64,000 nucleotides of DNA from Paenarthrobacter nitroguajacolicus JCM 14115. Its GTDB lineage: Bacteria > Actinomycetota > Actinomycetes > Actinomycetales > Micrococcaceae. The notes beneath the pieces are model-generated. The model did not search any database. It saw only the letters and a program-made list of their open reading frames with translations, and was not told the DNA's origin. The stretch is taken from positions 1 through 64,000 of the forward strand of contig BBFS01000007.1 in assembly GCA_001313365.1 (NCBI GenBank). The letters run 5' to 3'. Positions 1-10,479 of the stretch are shown here, in pieces (position 1 is the first letter of the stretch; every line of letters begins with the position of its first letter). The translations under genes were made by a program, and so were the position numbers.

Positions 1-806
1 CGAGCGCGGGGGATGCAGCCAAGTTGGTGGTTGCCGGACCCCCCTGGCACGGACCGCTGCGGATGCGGCACTGCTGATGGACGCGCTGGTCCCGCGGAAT
101 GCTGCGCCCGACGGCGGATACCTCGCCAATGTGGGGGCGGGCGCCGGAGCCCCTGAGGATCGGCGTGAGCCTGGACAGCCCGTGGGCCGGCGTGTACCCG
201 TTCGAGATCGAGCCGGAAGCGATGGACGCCCTGGAGCTTGGAACCAAGCTGCTGGAGAAGGCCGGGCATAACATCACCGAAGCTGAAATCCGCTACGACA
301 ACCGCTATCCCGAGGCGTTCACAACAGCTTGGACTGCCGGCGTCGGGAGTGCCCGGATAGCACCCCCCCAGCGCGAGGCGCTGCTAACCCCCCGCTGACC
401 CGGACATTCCGGCGTCGGGCGCAACAGCGGAGCGCGTTGAAGGTCAATGAAGCCCTGAGTTTCCTGCGGCAGTTCGAGCACGATACCGTCACGCAGTATG
501 CCAGGTGGGATGTGATTCTCATGCCGACCCTGGCGCAGACACCGAGGCCGGTTGGATGGTTCACAGGCGGCGGTCACAGCGGTGAGCCGTGGCCGAGCGA
601 GTGGGCCGGCGACGCTGATGAGGACTACAAAAGGCAGTGCCAGTACGCGCCATGGTCCTCCATGGTAAACGTGTGTGGACTCCCGGCAATCACCATTCCG
701 GTGCACACCACGCCGAGTGGCCTGCCGATGGGGGATTCAGCTGATTGGCCGGTCCGGGTCTGAACTGTTGCTGCTCCAGCTTGCGGCCGCCCTCGAGACC
801 CACTGA
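1..806 (+). CDS. Amidase signature family enzyme, C-terminal part (5' truncated by window)
   Basis: The frame-corrected protein matches the C-terminal half of amidase-signature hydrolases, which hydrolyse amide bonds with a Ser-cisSer-Lys triad. The triad lies before the window, so catalysis cannot be verified here. Recognisable stretches are ADAALLMDALV near the start, a central helical part, the conserved late segment NVCGLPAITIPV at about 668-703, and the family-typical MGIQLIGR just before the end. The frame changes at a C6 run near 391-396 (two bases too many) and at GGGGG near 729-733 (one too many). The stop chosen is the TGA at 804-806, after a Leu-rich end. The substrate is unknown. 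It resembles the 6-aminohexanoate-cyclic-dimer hydrolase and GatA-like branch, but that is only a family-level reading. Confidence 0.8.
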
Positions 807-900
807 GACCTACTGACAGTCGCGTCTAGCATATGGAAAGTGGTTGCCCCGGGCATTCATCGATGTGACAATGCCCGCAGTCAGTGCCAGCATTGAGAAA

Positions 901-2378
<1,478 letters not shown>

Positions 2379-2434
2379 CTCCGGCTCGTCCGGGCACTCC
2401 CCCCCGACGCCGAGCATATCGGCTGACCACACGC

Positions 2435-2478
2435 AAACGGACCAGCGCCACCTATATCAAGGTGGCGCTGGTCCGTTT
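2435..2478 (+). terminator. Hairpin terminator after the POT transporter
   Basis: Perfect 18-bp inverted repeat (2435-2452 with 2461-2478) around an 8-base loop, ending in GTTT. It lies 57 bases after the transporter stop. Confidence 0.8.
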
Positions 2479-2518
2479 CTGTACCGCCCACGAATTTGGG
2501 TGGCCCTGCTGGACCTTA

Positions 2519-2575
2519 ACGACGGCGACCCTTGCGTCAGGTGGTATTCCCACCTGACGCAAGGGTCGCCGTCGT
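2519..2575. terminator. Very long perfect hairpin between convergent genes
   Basis: Perfect 26-bp inverted repeat (2519-2544 with 2550-2575) with a 5-base loop. It sits 8 bases beyond the stop of the minus-strand DUF4190 gene and downstream of the plus-strand transporter. There is no clear U-tract. It probably ends transcription from both sides, or acts as a repeat-type mRNA 3' end. Confidence 0.7.
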
Positions 2576-2582
2576 ACGCGGT

Positions 2583-3273
2583 TTAGAAGTTGTTGTTATA
2601 ACTGCTGCTCGAGGCGCCGATGGCGATGAAGAAGATGATGCCGAAGATCAGCGTCAACGCCACGCCGATGTAGCCCATCACGAGGCCGGCGATTGCCATG
2701 CCCTTGCCCGCCGGCTCGCGCTTCAAGGCGAGGTGGCCCAGGATCACGGCTGCGATCTGCGGCAGGATGAAGAACCCGAAGCAACGTAGATTGCGATGCC
2801 ACAGCACATGCTGGCGATGCTCAGGCCCTTGGCTCAGCTTGCATGGCGTAGTACGCCGGCTGGCCGTACGGCGACTGCGGCTGGCCGTAGGGCTGCTGGC
2901 CATAAGGCTGCTGATTGAACGCCTGCTGCTGGTACGGGCTCGGCGGCTGACCATAAGGCGACGGCGGCTGCTGGCTGTAGTCACCCGGCGTGTATGCGCT
3001 GGCGGGCGGCTGCGGCTGCGTGTAGAAGTCGTTCTGCCCCTGGGCGTCCTGCGTGTACGGGTTCTGCCCGTGTGCGCTCTGCTCGTAGGGCGGGAGCGGC
3101 TGGGTCGCGTTGGCGCCGTGCTCAGGTGCACTCTCGGCGGACGCACCATGACCTGGCGAGTTTTCTGCGGGCGTGCCCGACTCAGGCGCGCTGAACTGTG
3201 CGGGCGGAACGTACTGCGGCGGTTCGTAGCCCGCCGGCTTGTCCTCGTTGCCCTTGGATGGCTGGTCTGACAT
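2583..3273 (-). CDS. DUF4190 membrane protein with Pro/Gln/Tyr-rich N-terminus
   Basis: Two parts are visible. The N-terminal ~130 residues, starting MSDQPSKGNEDKPAG, are low-complexity with repeated PYGQ/QPYGQ units. The C-terminal part has two hydrophobic segments (GFFILPQIAAVILGHLAL and a second ending near IIFFIAIGAS) separated by KREPAGKGMAIAGLVMGYIG, the DUF4190 pattern. It is probably a small two-pass membrane protein of unknown function with a cytoplasmic disordered arm. The start is ATG at 3273, behind a purine-rich stretch expanded to G7. The frame is lost around 2780-2830, between the repeat arm and the membrane part. The end, ASSSSYNNNF, is close to a long hairpin. Confidence 0.75.
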
Positions 3274-3497
3274 AGGAATCCCCCCCCTGGATTTGGTCTT
3301 TGATCCCAACACTACCGCCGCCAGGGGGGGCACCACATAAGGTAACGCGGGTTCCGTGTATATCGCCCGGACAATGCGAGGAATGTCATATTGATGCATA
3401 CGCATGGAATATTTCCGAGCGGACTCGGTTTTCATGAGTAGCGCTCAAGCGGCGCTCACTTACGAATCTGCGGGAGCTGTCCCGCGAAGGAGGAATC

Positions 3498-4256
3498 ATG
3501 GGTAACTTCGAAGGCAAAACCGCGCTCGTCACCGGCGGAGGCTCCGGCCTCGGGGGAAGCGATCAGCAAGGACCTCGCGAAGAACGGCGTCAACGTTGTA
3601 GTAGTGGACGTTAACCTCGAAGCTGCCACGCGTGTGGCCGAACAAATTACGGCCGACGGCGGCAAGGCAGTCCCGTTCCAAGGCAACACTGCTGTGCCGA
3701 GGACAGCAAGAAAGCAGTCGACTTCGCCGTGGAGAGCTACGGGGGGGCGCTTAATTACGCCGTCAACAATGCCGGTATCGGCGGGGCCAGCGCTCCTGTC
3801 GGAGAAATCGACATCGAGGACTGGGACCGGGTCATCGCCATCAACTTGAGCGGCGTCCTCTACGGAATGCGCTACCAAGTCCCGGCCATCCTTGCCGCAG
3901 GAGCGTCCGAGGGCGCCATCGTGAACATGGCATCGATCCACGGCGCTGTCGCAGCTCCCGGCAATGCGGCATACACCGCGGCCAAGCACGGCGTGGTGGG
4001 CATGACCAAGAATGCTGCGGCGGAATACGGAGCCAGGGACTTCGCGTCAATGCAATCGGCCCCCGGCTACATCGATACTCCCTTGTTGGCTGCCGCACCG
4101 AAGGAAGTTGTCAGCGGGCTCGAAGCAAAGCACCCGCTGGGCCGTCTGGGGCAAGCTGAGGAGATCGCGAACGTCACCACGTTCCTCCTCTCCGATAAGG
4201 CCAGCTTCATGACCGGCTCGTACGTACTCGTCGATGGCGGCTACACCGCCGTCTAG
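3498..4256 (+). CDS. Short-chain dehydrogenase/reductase (SDR)
   Basis: Classical SDR with an N-terminal Rossmann motif (TGGGSGLG), the structural NNAGIGG, the catalytic Ser region and YTAAKHG (YxxxK) at about 3969-3989, and the C-terminal PGYIDTPLL. It oxidises or reduces an unidentified alcohol or ketone with NAD(P)H. The start ATG 3498 has a strong AAGGAGG 6 bases upstream. The frame breaks at GGGGG near 3552 (one extra), again near 3690 (one base short), and twice near 4035-4060, where DFASMQSAPGY should read RVNAIGPGY. The G7 run near 3740 adds a Gly. Neighbours give no pathway. Its length is normal for the family. Confidence 0.85.
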
Positions 4257-4486
4257 CGTTATCCGTTGTCGCTTCGCCCGGTTCGTTGGCTCCTTTTCGG
4301 GCTTCGGGACCGGGGGGGCGGGGGGGCGATCTTTTTTGGCTAGCAGCCGCCCGTGAACGCGAAGTGAATCTTTGCCGCCTCGCCCATGGCACGGGCGCAG
4401 TAGCGGCGCCATTCGGCGTCACAGGGGGGGCCGGATCCCGGACATTTCGTGTCAGCGGGCCCCCAGGGTCTGGCATGCTGGACCCC

Positions 4487-6156
4487 ATGGCTAGCCGAGC
4501 GGGCACAGTTGCCCTTCCCCCAGGACCTTGTTGACATCACAGCCCTGCTGGACGCGTATTTCGACGTAACTCCGGATTTGGGCGACCCTGCGCAGCGCGT
4601 GGCGTTTGGTACGTCCGGGCACCGCGGATCCAGTTTGAAGGCCTCCTTCAACGAGCCGCACATCCTCGCGATCACGCAGGCAATCGTTGAATACCGTGGC
4701 CGTCAGGGCATCACAGGTCCGCTGTTCATCGGCCGCGATACCCACGCCCTCAGCGAGCCTGCTCAGAACTCCGCACTGGAGGTACTGGCTGCCAATGGCG
4801 TGACCGTCCTGGTGGACGCCCGCCACGGTTACACCCCGACGCCGGCGCTGAGCCACGCGATCCTCAAATACAACCGCGAAGCCGCGCCGGGCACACCCCA
4901 GGCTGACGGCATCGTGGTCACCCCAAGCCACAACCCGCCCGGCGACGGCGGCTTCAAGTACAACCCACCCCACGGTGGTCCCGCCGACACCGACGCCACG
5001 GGATGGATCGCCGACCGCGCCAACCAGCTCCTCGAGAACGGCCTCCGCGGCGTCAAGCGGATGCCGCTGAACGATGCCCTGGCCGCTGACACCACCGGCA
5101 AGTTCGACTTCCTTTCCAGCTACGTGGATGACCTCCCGTCCGTGCTGAACCTGGACGCGATCCGCAACGCCGGGGGGGTGCGCATTGGCGCTGATCCCAT
5201 GGGCGGCGCCTCCGTTGACTACTGGGGGGGCGAGATCGGCGAGCGCCACCAGCTCAACCTCACGGTTGTGAACCCCACGGTTGATCCGCAGTGGGCTTTC
5301 ATGACCCTCGACTGGGACGAGAAGATCCGCATGGACTGCTCGTCGCCGTCGGCCATGGCGTCCCTTATCAAGCGGATGGCCGTTGGGGCCGATGGCACCG
5401 CCGCTTATGACGTCGCCACGGGTAACGACGCCGACGCGACCGCCACGGCATCGTCACGCCGGACGGCGGCTGATGAACCCGAACCACTACCTCGCCGTCG
5501 CCATTGATTATCTGTACCGGAACCGCAGTGGCTGGAACCCGGAGTCCGTGGTGGGCAAGACCCTGGTGTCGTCGTCGATTATTGACCGTGTTGCCGGCGG
5601 TCTCGGACGCAAGCTGGTCGAGGTTCCCGTGGGCTTCAAGTGGTTTGTTCCGGGCCTTCTGTCCGGCGAAGGTGCCTTCGGTGGCGAAGAGTCAGCCGGC
5701 GCGTCCTTCAACAAGCTCGATGGCAGCGTGTGGACCACGGATAAGGACGGCATTCTGCTGGCACTGCTGGCGTCCGAGATCACGGCTGTCACGGGCCAGT
5801 CTCCATCGCAGCTGTACAAGGGCCTGACTGACCAGTTCGGCGCTCCTGTGTACGCCCGCATCGATGCCGCGGCTACCCGCGAGCAGAAGTCCAAGCTGGG
5901 CAAGCTCTCCGCCGCCGATGTCACCGCTACTTCCCTGGCGGGCGAAGAGATTTCGGCCAAGCTCACCGAGGCTCCCGGCAACGGCGCCTCGATCGGCGGT
6001 CTCAAGGTGGTCACCGAGAACGCGTGGTTCGCGGCCCGTCCCTCCGGCACCGAGGACGTGTACAAGATCTACGCCGAGTCCTTCAAGGGCGCCGACCACC
6101 TCGCGCAGGTGCAGCAAGAGGCCAAGGCGCTGGTGGACGGGGGGGTTATCGCGTAG
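4487..6156 (+). CDS. pgm: Phosphoglucomutase (alpha-D-glucose phosphate-specific)
   Basis: Interconverts glucose-1-phosphate and glucose-6-phosphate, linking glycogen and envelope sugar nucleotides to glycolysis. Visible landmarks are GTSGHRGSS near the N-terminus, the phosphoserine loop [11 protein letters not shown] at about 4919-4950, the metal-binding region near 5420-5450 (a frameshift there corrupts [10 protein letters not shown]), the sugar-binding GGEESAGAS, and the phosphate-binding RPSGTED. The start is ATG 4487 ([11 protein letters not shown]). The frame breaks almost at once at CCCCC near 4516 and again near 5446. G7 runs near 5170 and 5225 insert extra glycines into NAGVRIG and YWGEIG relative to the conserved family sequence, a clear view of +3 expansion. 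It is about 550 residues, as expected. Confidence 0.93.
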
Positions 6157-6226
6157 GGGGGGCAAATTCGCGCCGCCATGGCCGCGGCTTCTTCCGCTGA
6201 CGACACGCATATCCGCTAGCGACACT

Positions 6227-6270
6227 GAAACGGCTGAGGCCGCGTGATATGGGCGGCCCCCAGCCGTTTC
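6227..6270. terminator. Bidirectional terminator between pgm and the 2H phosphoesterase gene
   Basis: Inverted repeat 6227-6243 with 6253-6270 (GAAACGGCTG / CAGCCGTTTC at the base, then TGTGT). It lies between two convergent stops. One arm contains an expanded C5 run. Confidence 0.65.
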
Positions 6271-6277
6271 TGTGTCC

Positions 6278-6789
6278 TCAGCGGCTCTGGGCGTCCTGAG
6301 TCCAGAGCCTGAGGATGCGGCGGATGGCGTGGTCACCTTCCGGGGCCATGTCCACCAGGGCTACTTGGTCAAGCACGACGACGTCTCCGGGCTTGGGACG
6401 CTTGCCGTCGTGATGCGAGATGTGCGGCCGATACCGTTCCAAGACGTAGTTGGGAGTGGCAATGCGCCCGCCTACGGTGTTTGCTGCGTCGACGATCTCC
6501 TCATGAAGCCCCCCCTGAAGGAGCGGATTGTGCTCGATCAGGCTCACCGGAATGGACCCCATATGCCCGAAACCCGCTTCTCCACCCACTCTCAGCCGCG
6601 TGCCAAGCGCGCCCTTGATGGGCGCTTCGGCCAAGGCCGCAAGGACACCGGCGACGTCGGCACTCACGTCAGAGCCGACGTCGAACCTTAACAGCGTGAT
6701 GTGAAGCGGCCAGTCGCTGCGCGGAAAAACCAGCCCCCCCGGCGATACGGCTCCGTGAACGCCACCCAGATGAGGTTCCGCATAGGCAT
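6278..6789 (-). CDS. 2H phosphoesterase (2'-5' RNA ligase / ThpR-like)
   Basis: A small soluble protein with the two tetrapeptides that define 2H phosphoesterases: LHITLL (about 60 residues into the open frame) and RPHISHH near the C-terminus. Family members hydrolyse 2',3'-cyclic phosphates or ligate RNA ends; the cellular substrate is unknown here. The open frame in the data reaches upstream to a GTG at 6823. The better start is the out-of-frame ATG at 6789 or 6783, which reads M(P)MRNLIWVAFTEP and joins VSPGLVFPRSDWPLH if one missing base near 6740 is restored. That N-terminus is the usual one for this family. The C-terminus is LWTQDAQSR. It is convergent with pgm across a terminator. Confidence 0.78.
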
Positions 6790-6810
6790 AGTTTGCCACC
6801 ACGCCGGACA

Positions 6811-6996
6811 AACCATCTCTCACCTACCGACCCTAAATCCCGAACCATCTCTCACCTACCTCTGGAGCCGGGGGGGCAAGCGACGTTCAAGAATTTGGTG
6901 TGGACCCGGGCGGACCTGCGAGAGCGTCGGGCTCAAGCCCGAGGGATATGAGAGAGGGTCGCCCGTAAGGCCTAGGGATGTGAGAGAGCGTCGGGT
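6811..6996. repeat. Cluster of five short GTGAGAGA-type repeats
   Basis: Two identical 18-base copies (aaccatctctcacctacc at 6811-6828 and 6843-6860) are inverted relative to three related copies on the plus strand: around 6917 (cgagagcgtcggg), 6946-6962 (atatgagagagggtcgcc) and 6979-6995 (gatgtgagagagcgtcgg). The core in common orientation is about GTGAGAGA-N-GGTCGGG. The cluster lies in the intergenic space between the 2H and nitroreductase genes. Confidence 0.7.
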
Positions 6997-7017
6997 CTTC
7001 GGGACGCCACAAACGCA

Positions 7018-7051
7018 AAACGCCCGCTCACTGGAACGTGAGCGGGCGTTT
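7018..7051 (-). terminator. Terminator downstream of the nitroreductase gene
   Basis: Perfect 13-bp inverted repeat 7018-7030 / 7039-7051 (AAACGCCCGCTCA) with an 8-base loop. It starts 15 bases beyond the minus-strand stop and ends in a T-rich tract on that strand. Confidence 0.8.
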
Positions 7052-7065
7052 CTGCTGCGGAGAAC

Positions 7066-7675
7066 TTAAACGGTGCGTACAACGTCGTCGTAAGCGAACT
7101 TCGGCTTGGCTTCGCCCCCCCAGGCGTCCGGGCCCGGCTGGCCGATGTTGACCACGAGGAAGCTCTTCTGATCGCCGGCCGGGAAGAACTCGGAGTCGAT
7201 GGCGGCGAAGTCGGCACCGGTCATCGGGCCGGCAGCGAAACCGAGCGAGCGCACGGCGAGGATGAAGTAGCCGGCCTGCAAATGAGCGTTGTTGTTGCCA
7301 GTAGCAGCGGCGAACGCGGGGGTCGGCGTCGTACATGGCCTTGGGCGCGCCGTAGGCGGGGAGGAACTTGTCCCACTGACCCTGCCAGTCGGTGTCGTAA
7401 GACAGGATGGCGACCAGCGGAGCGGAGGCGGTCTTGGCCTTGTTGCCGTTGGAGAGGGCGTCTACGAGCTTGGCGCGGGCCTCGTCCGAGCGGACGTAGG
7501 TCACGCGGAGCGGCTGGGAGTTGAAGCAGTGGGGGCCGAATTTGGTGAGCTCGTAGATGGCGCGGGCTTGCTCGTCGGTGACCTCACCGGCGAAGCTGTT
7601 GGCGGTACGGGCTTCGGCAAAAATGGCGTCGACTGCTGCGGCGTCAATGACTGCTTCTTCGTGGGCGATCGTCAT
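7066..7675 (-). CDS. Malonic semialdehyde reductase RutE-like nitroreductase-family enzyme
   Basis: FMN-dependent nitroreductase-family protein of about 200 residues. The frame-corrected sequence tracks E. coli RutE closely: ARTANSF, YELTKFGPHCFNSQPLRVTYV, ALSNGNKAKTASAPLVAIL, LQAGYFILAVRSLGFAAGPM and LVVNIG. RutE-type enzymes reduce malonic semialdehyde to 3-hydroxypropionate in pyrimidine degradation. No other rut genes are nearby, so the substrate remains open (NADH dehydrogenase/NAD(P)H nitroreductase is the broader label). The start is ATG at 7675 with AAAGG upstream. The frame is lost near 7310-7330, where a stretch reading NNNAHLQAG joins the two halves. Confidence 0.82.
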
Positions 7676-7878
7676 TTCTTGAACCTTTCGCTGGGCCTGG
7701 CCCGGGAGCAGGCCGGGCACTTCTGCTTTCCATGGTTGCAACTTCAACTTCCGTTGTCCTCTTCCCATGACGGACCGTGACGTTAGGCACAGCACGAAAG
7801 TCGGTAGCATCATGCATACGAGCTGCCGCCGCTTTGGGGACGTTCAGCCGTGGGAATGACGACACCAGAAGGGGCCTG

Positions 7879-10394
7879 ATGCCTACCTTTCCCCCCCTAG
7901 CGGCCCGTCAGCGGGCGCTGGCTGTTCTTGCCATGCTTCTGGTGATGTTCCTGATGCCAACCGGGCAGGCCTGGGGGCTCCGTTCAACAGCCCAGCGTCG
8001 AGGATCCCGGAACGCGGTTCTTCGGTGCCTTGTTGGACTGGGACAAGGATTCGGCAGCAGATTACGCCCAGCGGCTCGGGGCGCCCGCGGCGCTCTACGG
8101 TCAGAACGTGTCCATGCCCGTGGACGAAGGCGGCCGCGAATACCTGAAGGGCTACTTCTCCCAAATCGCCGACCAAGGCTCGCACGCGCTGCTCACCGTC
8201 CGCCCCCCCGCGATCAACCTGAAGGACATCAACGACGACGTTGCGGCCACTTTTGCCAGCCAAATCACGACGGCGGCGGCCGGCTTCCGGGGGGGAAGGT
8301 TTTCGTCCGCTTCGCACCGGAAATGAACGCGCCGTGGGTCAGCTGGGGGGGACAAGAGCCGGAGGCTTACCGGGCTGCGTTCGACAAGGTCGCTGCAGCG
8401 CTCAGGGCCAGCCTGCCGGATCCCGTGATGGTGTGGTCTCCGACAGCAGAAAAGGACTATCCCTTCCAAGTCGCCACCTCCACCCCTCCCAAGGGCGTTC
8501 CCCCTGGGATCGCTGGACACCAGCGGGAACGGTGTTTGGGACCAGGACGATTCCGCATTTGAACCGTACTATCCGGGCGATGACGTGGTGGACTGGGTTG
8601 GCCTGTCCGTCTACCACGACACAACGGGTGCCGGCGTGGCAAGCAATACCCTGCCCGTGGCGGGCGAGTTCAATGACGCCCTCCATACGTCCACCGGCGG
8701 CACCTCCAGCGGCGAGGGCGGAACCGACAATTTCTACAGCACCTACGTCCAAGCCCGAACCAAGCCCCCCCTCCTGGTTGAAACCGGAGCTTTCTACTCG
8801 CCCGGGGCCGGGGGCGCCGCTGAGCTCGATGTTAAGGAAACGTGGTGGCACCAGGTTTTCGCCTCTGTTGCGGAGCCCGGGAATGGGTCCGTCCGGGCAG
8901 TGGTCTGGAACGAAACCACGGATGTGCGCGAACCGGGCCGGGTGCCCATTGATTGGAGGGCCACGGCCGAGCCCTCACTTGCCGACCCCTTCCGAACGTC
9001 GTTGGACACCTCAGGCCTCAGCATTGGACCCGTCACTGAGCGGGGGGGCTTGGAGGACGTGCCTGGTGTCGAGGCACCGCAGCCGAAGACAGGCACAGGC
9101 ATCCAGGCTGGGCCGCGTGGGCTTCCGCCGGGTCAGTGCTGGTAGCTGTTGCGGCTTTGTGGCTCTTGTCCTCCCGGGCTTTTGCGAACAAATGGTCCTA
9201 CACGGGCTCGGGTAAGCGTGATGCACGTATCGACATGCTCCGCGGCCTGGCGATCGTGTTTGTGGTGGTAAACCATGTGGGCATCAACTCCGTATTCCAA
9301 CTGCTGAGCCAAGAAACCCTCGGAGTAGTTTCCGGAGCGGAGCTGTTCGTCATGCTCTCCGGAGTGGTTTTAGGCATGGTCTACGGGCCGCGGATTGCAA
9401 CAGAACTCGGTGACGTGGTGGATGGAACCACCAAGCGCGCCTGGAAGTTGTATTTCACAGCCCTTGCCGTGGTCCTGATCGTGTACGGGTTGAGCCTGCT
9501 CCCCTTCATCAACGCCGCAGCGGTCACCACCTTCACGGATCAGGGAACGGGCGGGGCAGGAAGGGCAGCTGCGGGCACCACCTACGACCTCTACGCCGGA
9601 ATGGAGGGGGTTGCTGCAGTTCCCCCCCGTCCCGCAAGGGCTCATCCCGGCGCTCCTGTTGCTGCAGGTTGGGCCGTGGCAGTTCAACATCATGGGCCTC
9701 TACGTCGTTCTGTTGCTCATCAGCCCGCTAATCCTCGTTGCGCTTTCCCGCGGGTTTACCTGGCTGGTCCTCACGCTCAGCGTCGGCCTCTACACCGCGG
9801 GGTCGATCTTCCGTTTCCGCCTGCTGCCTTCGCAGTTCGAGGATTCATTCCCGCTTCTCGTGTGGCAGCTCCTGTTCGTTGTGGGAATGACCGCCGGGTT
9901 CTATCGACATCAGATCATCCAGTGGTTTGCCGATCCCCCGTCGGCGCCTGCTGCTTGGGGGGGTGTGCATTTTCCTGGCAGCAGCCTGTGCCGTCTTCTC
10001 CTGGAGCGGCCCTTATATGACCAACCAACTGGACTTCCGGCTCGCACTTATCCCCCGAAACGACGTTCAGGTACGTCTACGACACCTTCTTCAGCAGGAC
10101 TTATCTTGGGCCGGGAAGGGTGCTCAACGTCCTCCTCATCACCATCGCGTTGTATGCATTGCTTAGTGCTTTTTGGAAGCCGCTGTCACGCGCCGTTGGC
10201 TGGTTCTTCATACCTCTGGGCCAAGCAACGCTGTACGTGTTCATCATGCACGTGTTCTTCATTGTGGCCATCGCAACATCCCTGCCCTGCGGGACGGGAA
10301 CCTCTGGCTGAACACCGCCGTGTACATCGCCTTGCTCGCCATACTTTGGGTGATGGTGAAAACCAAGTTCCTGTTCAGGCTGGTTCCTCGATAA
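7879..10394 (+). CDS. Fusion of secreted GH26-like glycosidase domain and OpgC-type polytopic membrane domain
   Basis: One protein of about 835 residues when frames are corrected. It starts at ATG 7879 with a signal sequence (ALAVLAMLLVMFLMPTGQA). A glycosidase-like domain of about 380 residues follows, with FFGALLDWDKDSAADYAQRLG, FVRFAPEMNAPWVSWGG, DVVDWVGLSVYHD and PPLLVETGAFYSP; the Glu residues of FAPEMNAPW and VETGAF sit where GH26/GH39-like catalytic acids lie. A bridging helix (SAGSVLVAVAALWLLSS, about 9130) leads into an OpgC-like domain beginning RIDMLRGLAIVFVVVNHVG, with about ten membrane segments. OpgC proteins transfer acyl groups to periplasmic glucans. Frame breaks occur near 7975, 8295, 8510, 9100, 9610, 9950, 10060 and 10290. 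The function is unknown; envelope polysaccharide remodelling is the natural guess. Confidence 0.72.
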
Positions 10395-10479
10395 AGACGG
10401 CGTTCGTCGCCGCATATGGGTGGGCATTTGGCGGTAATGTTGCACCGAATCCCAATACTCTTCTGAGGAAGGCCCCGCC

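Noticed and set aside
6811..6996. CRISPR array
   Set aside because: Copies are in both orientations, short and irregularly spaced, with no uniform spacers and no cas genes.
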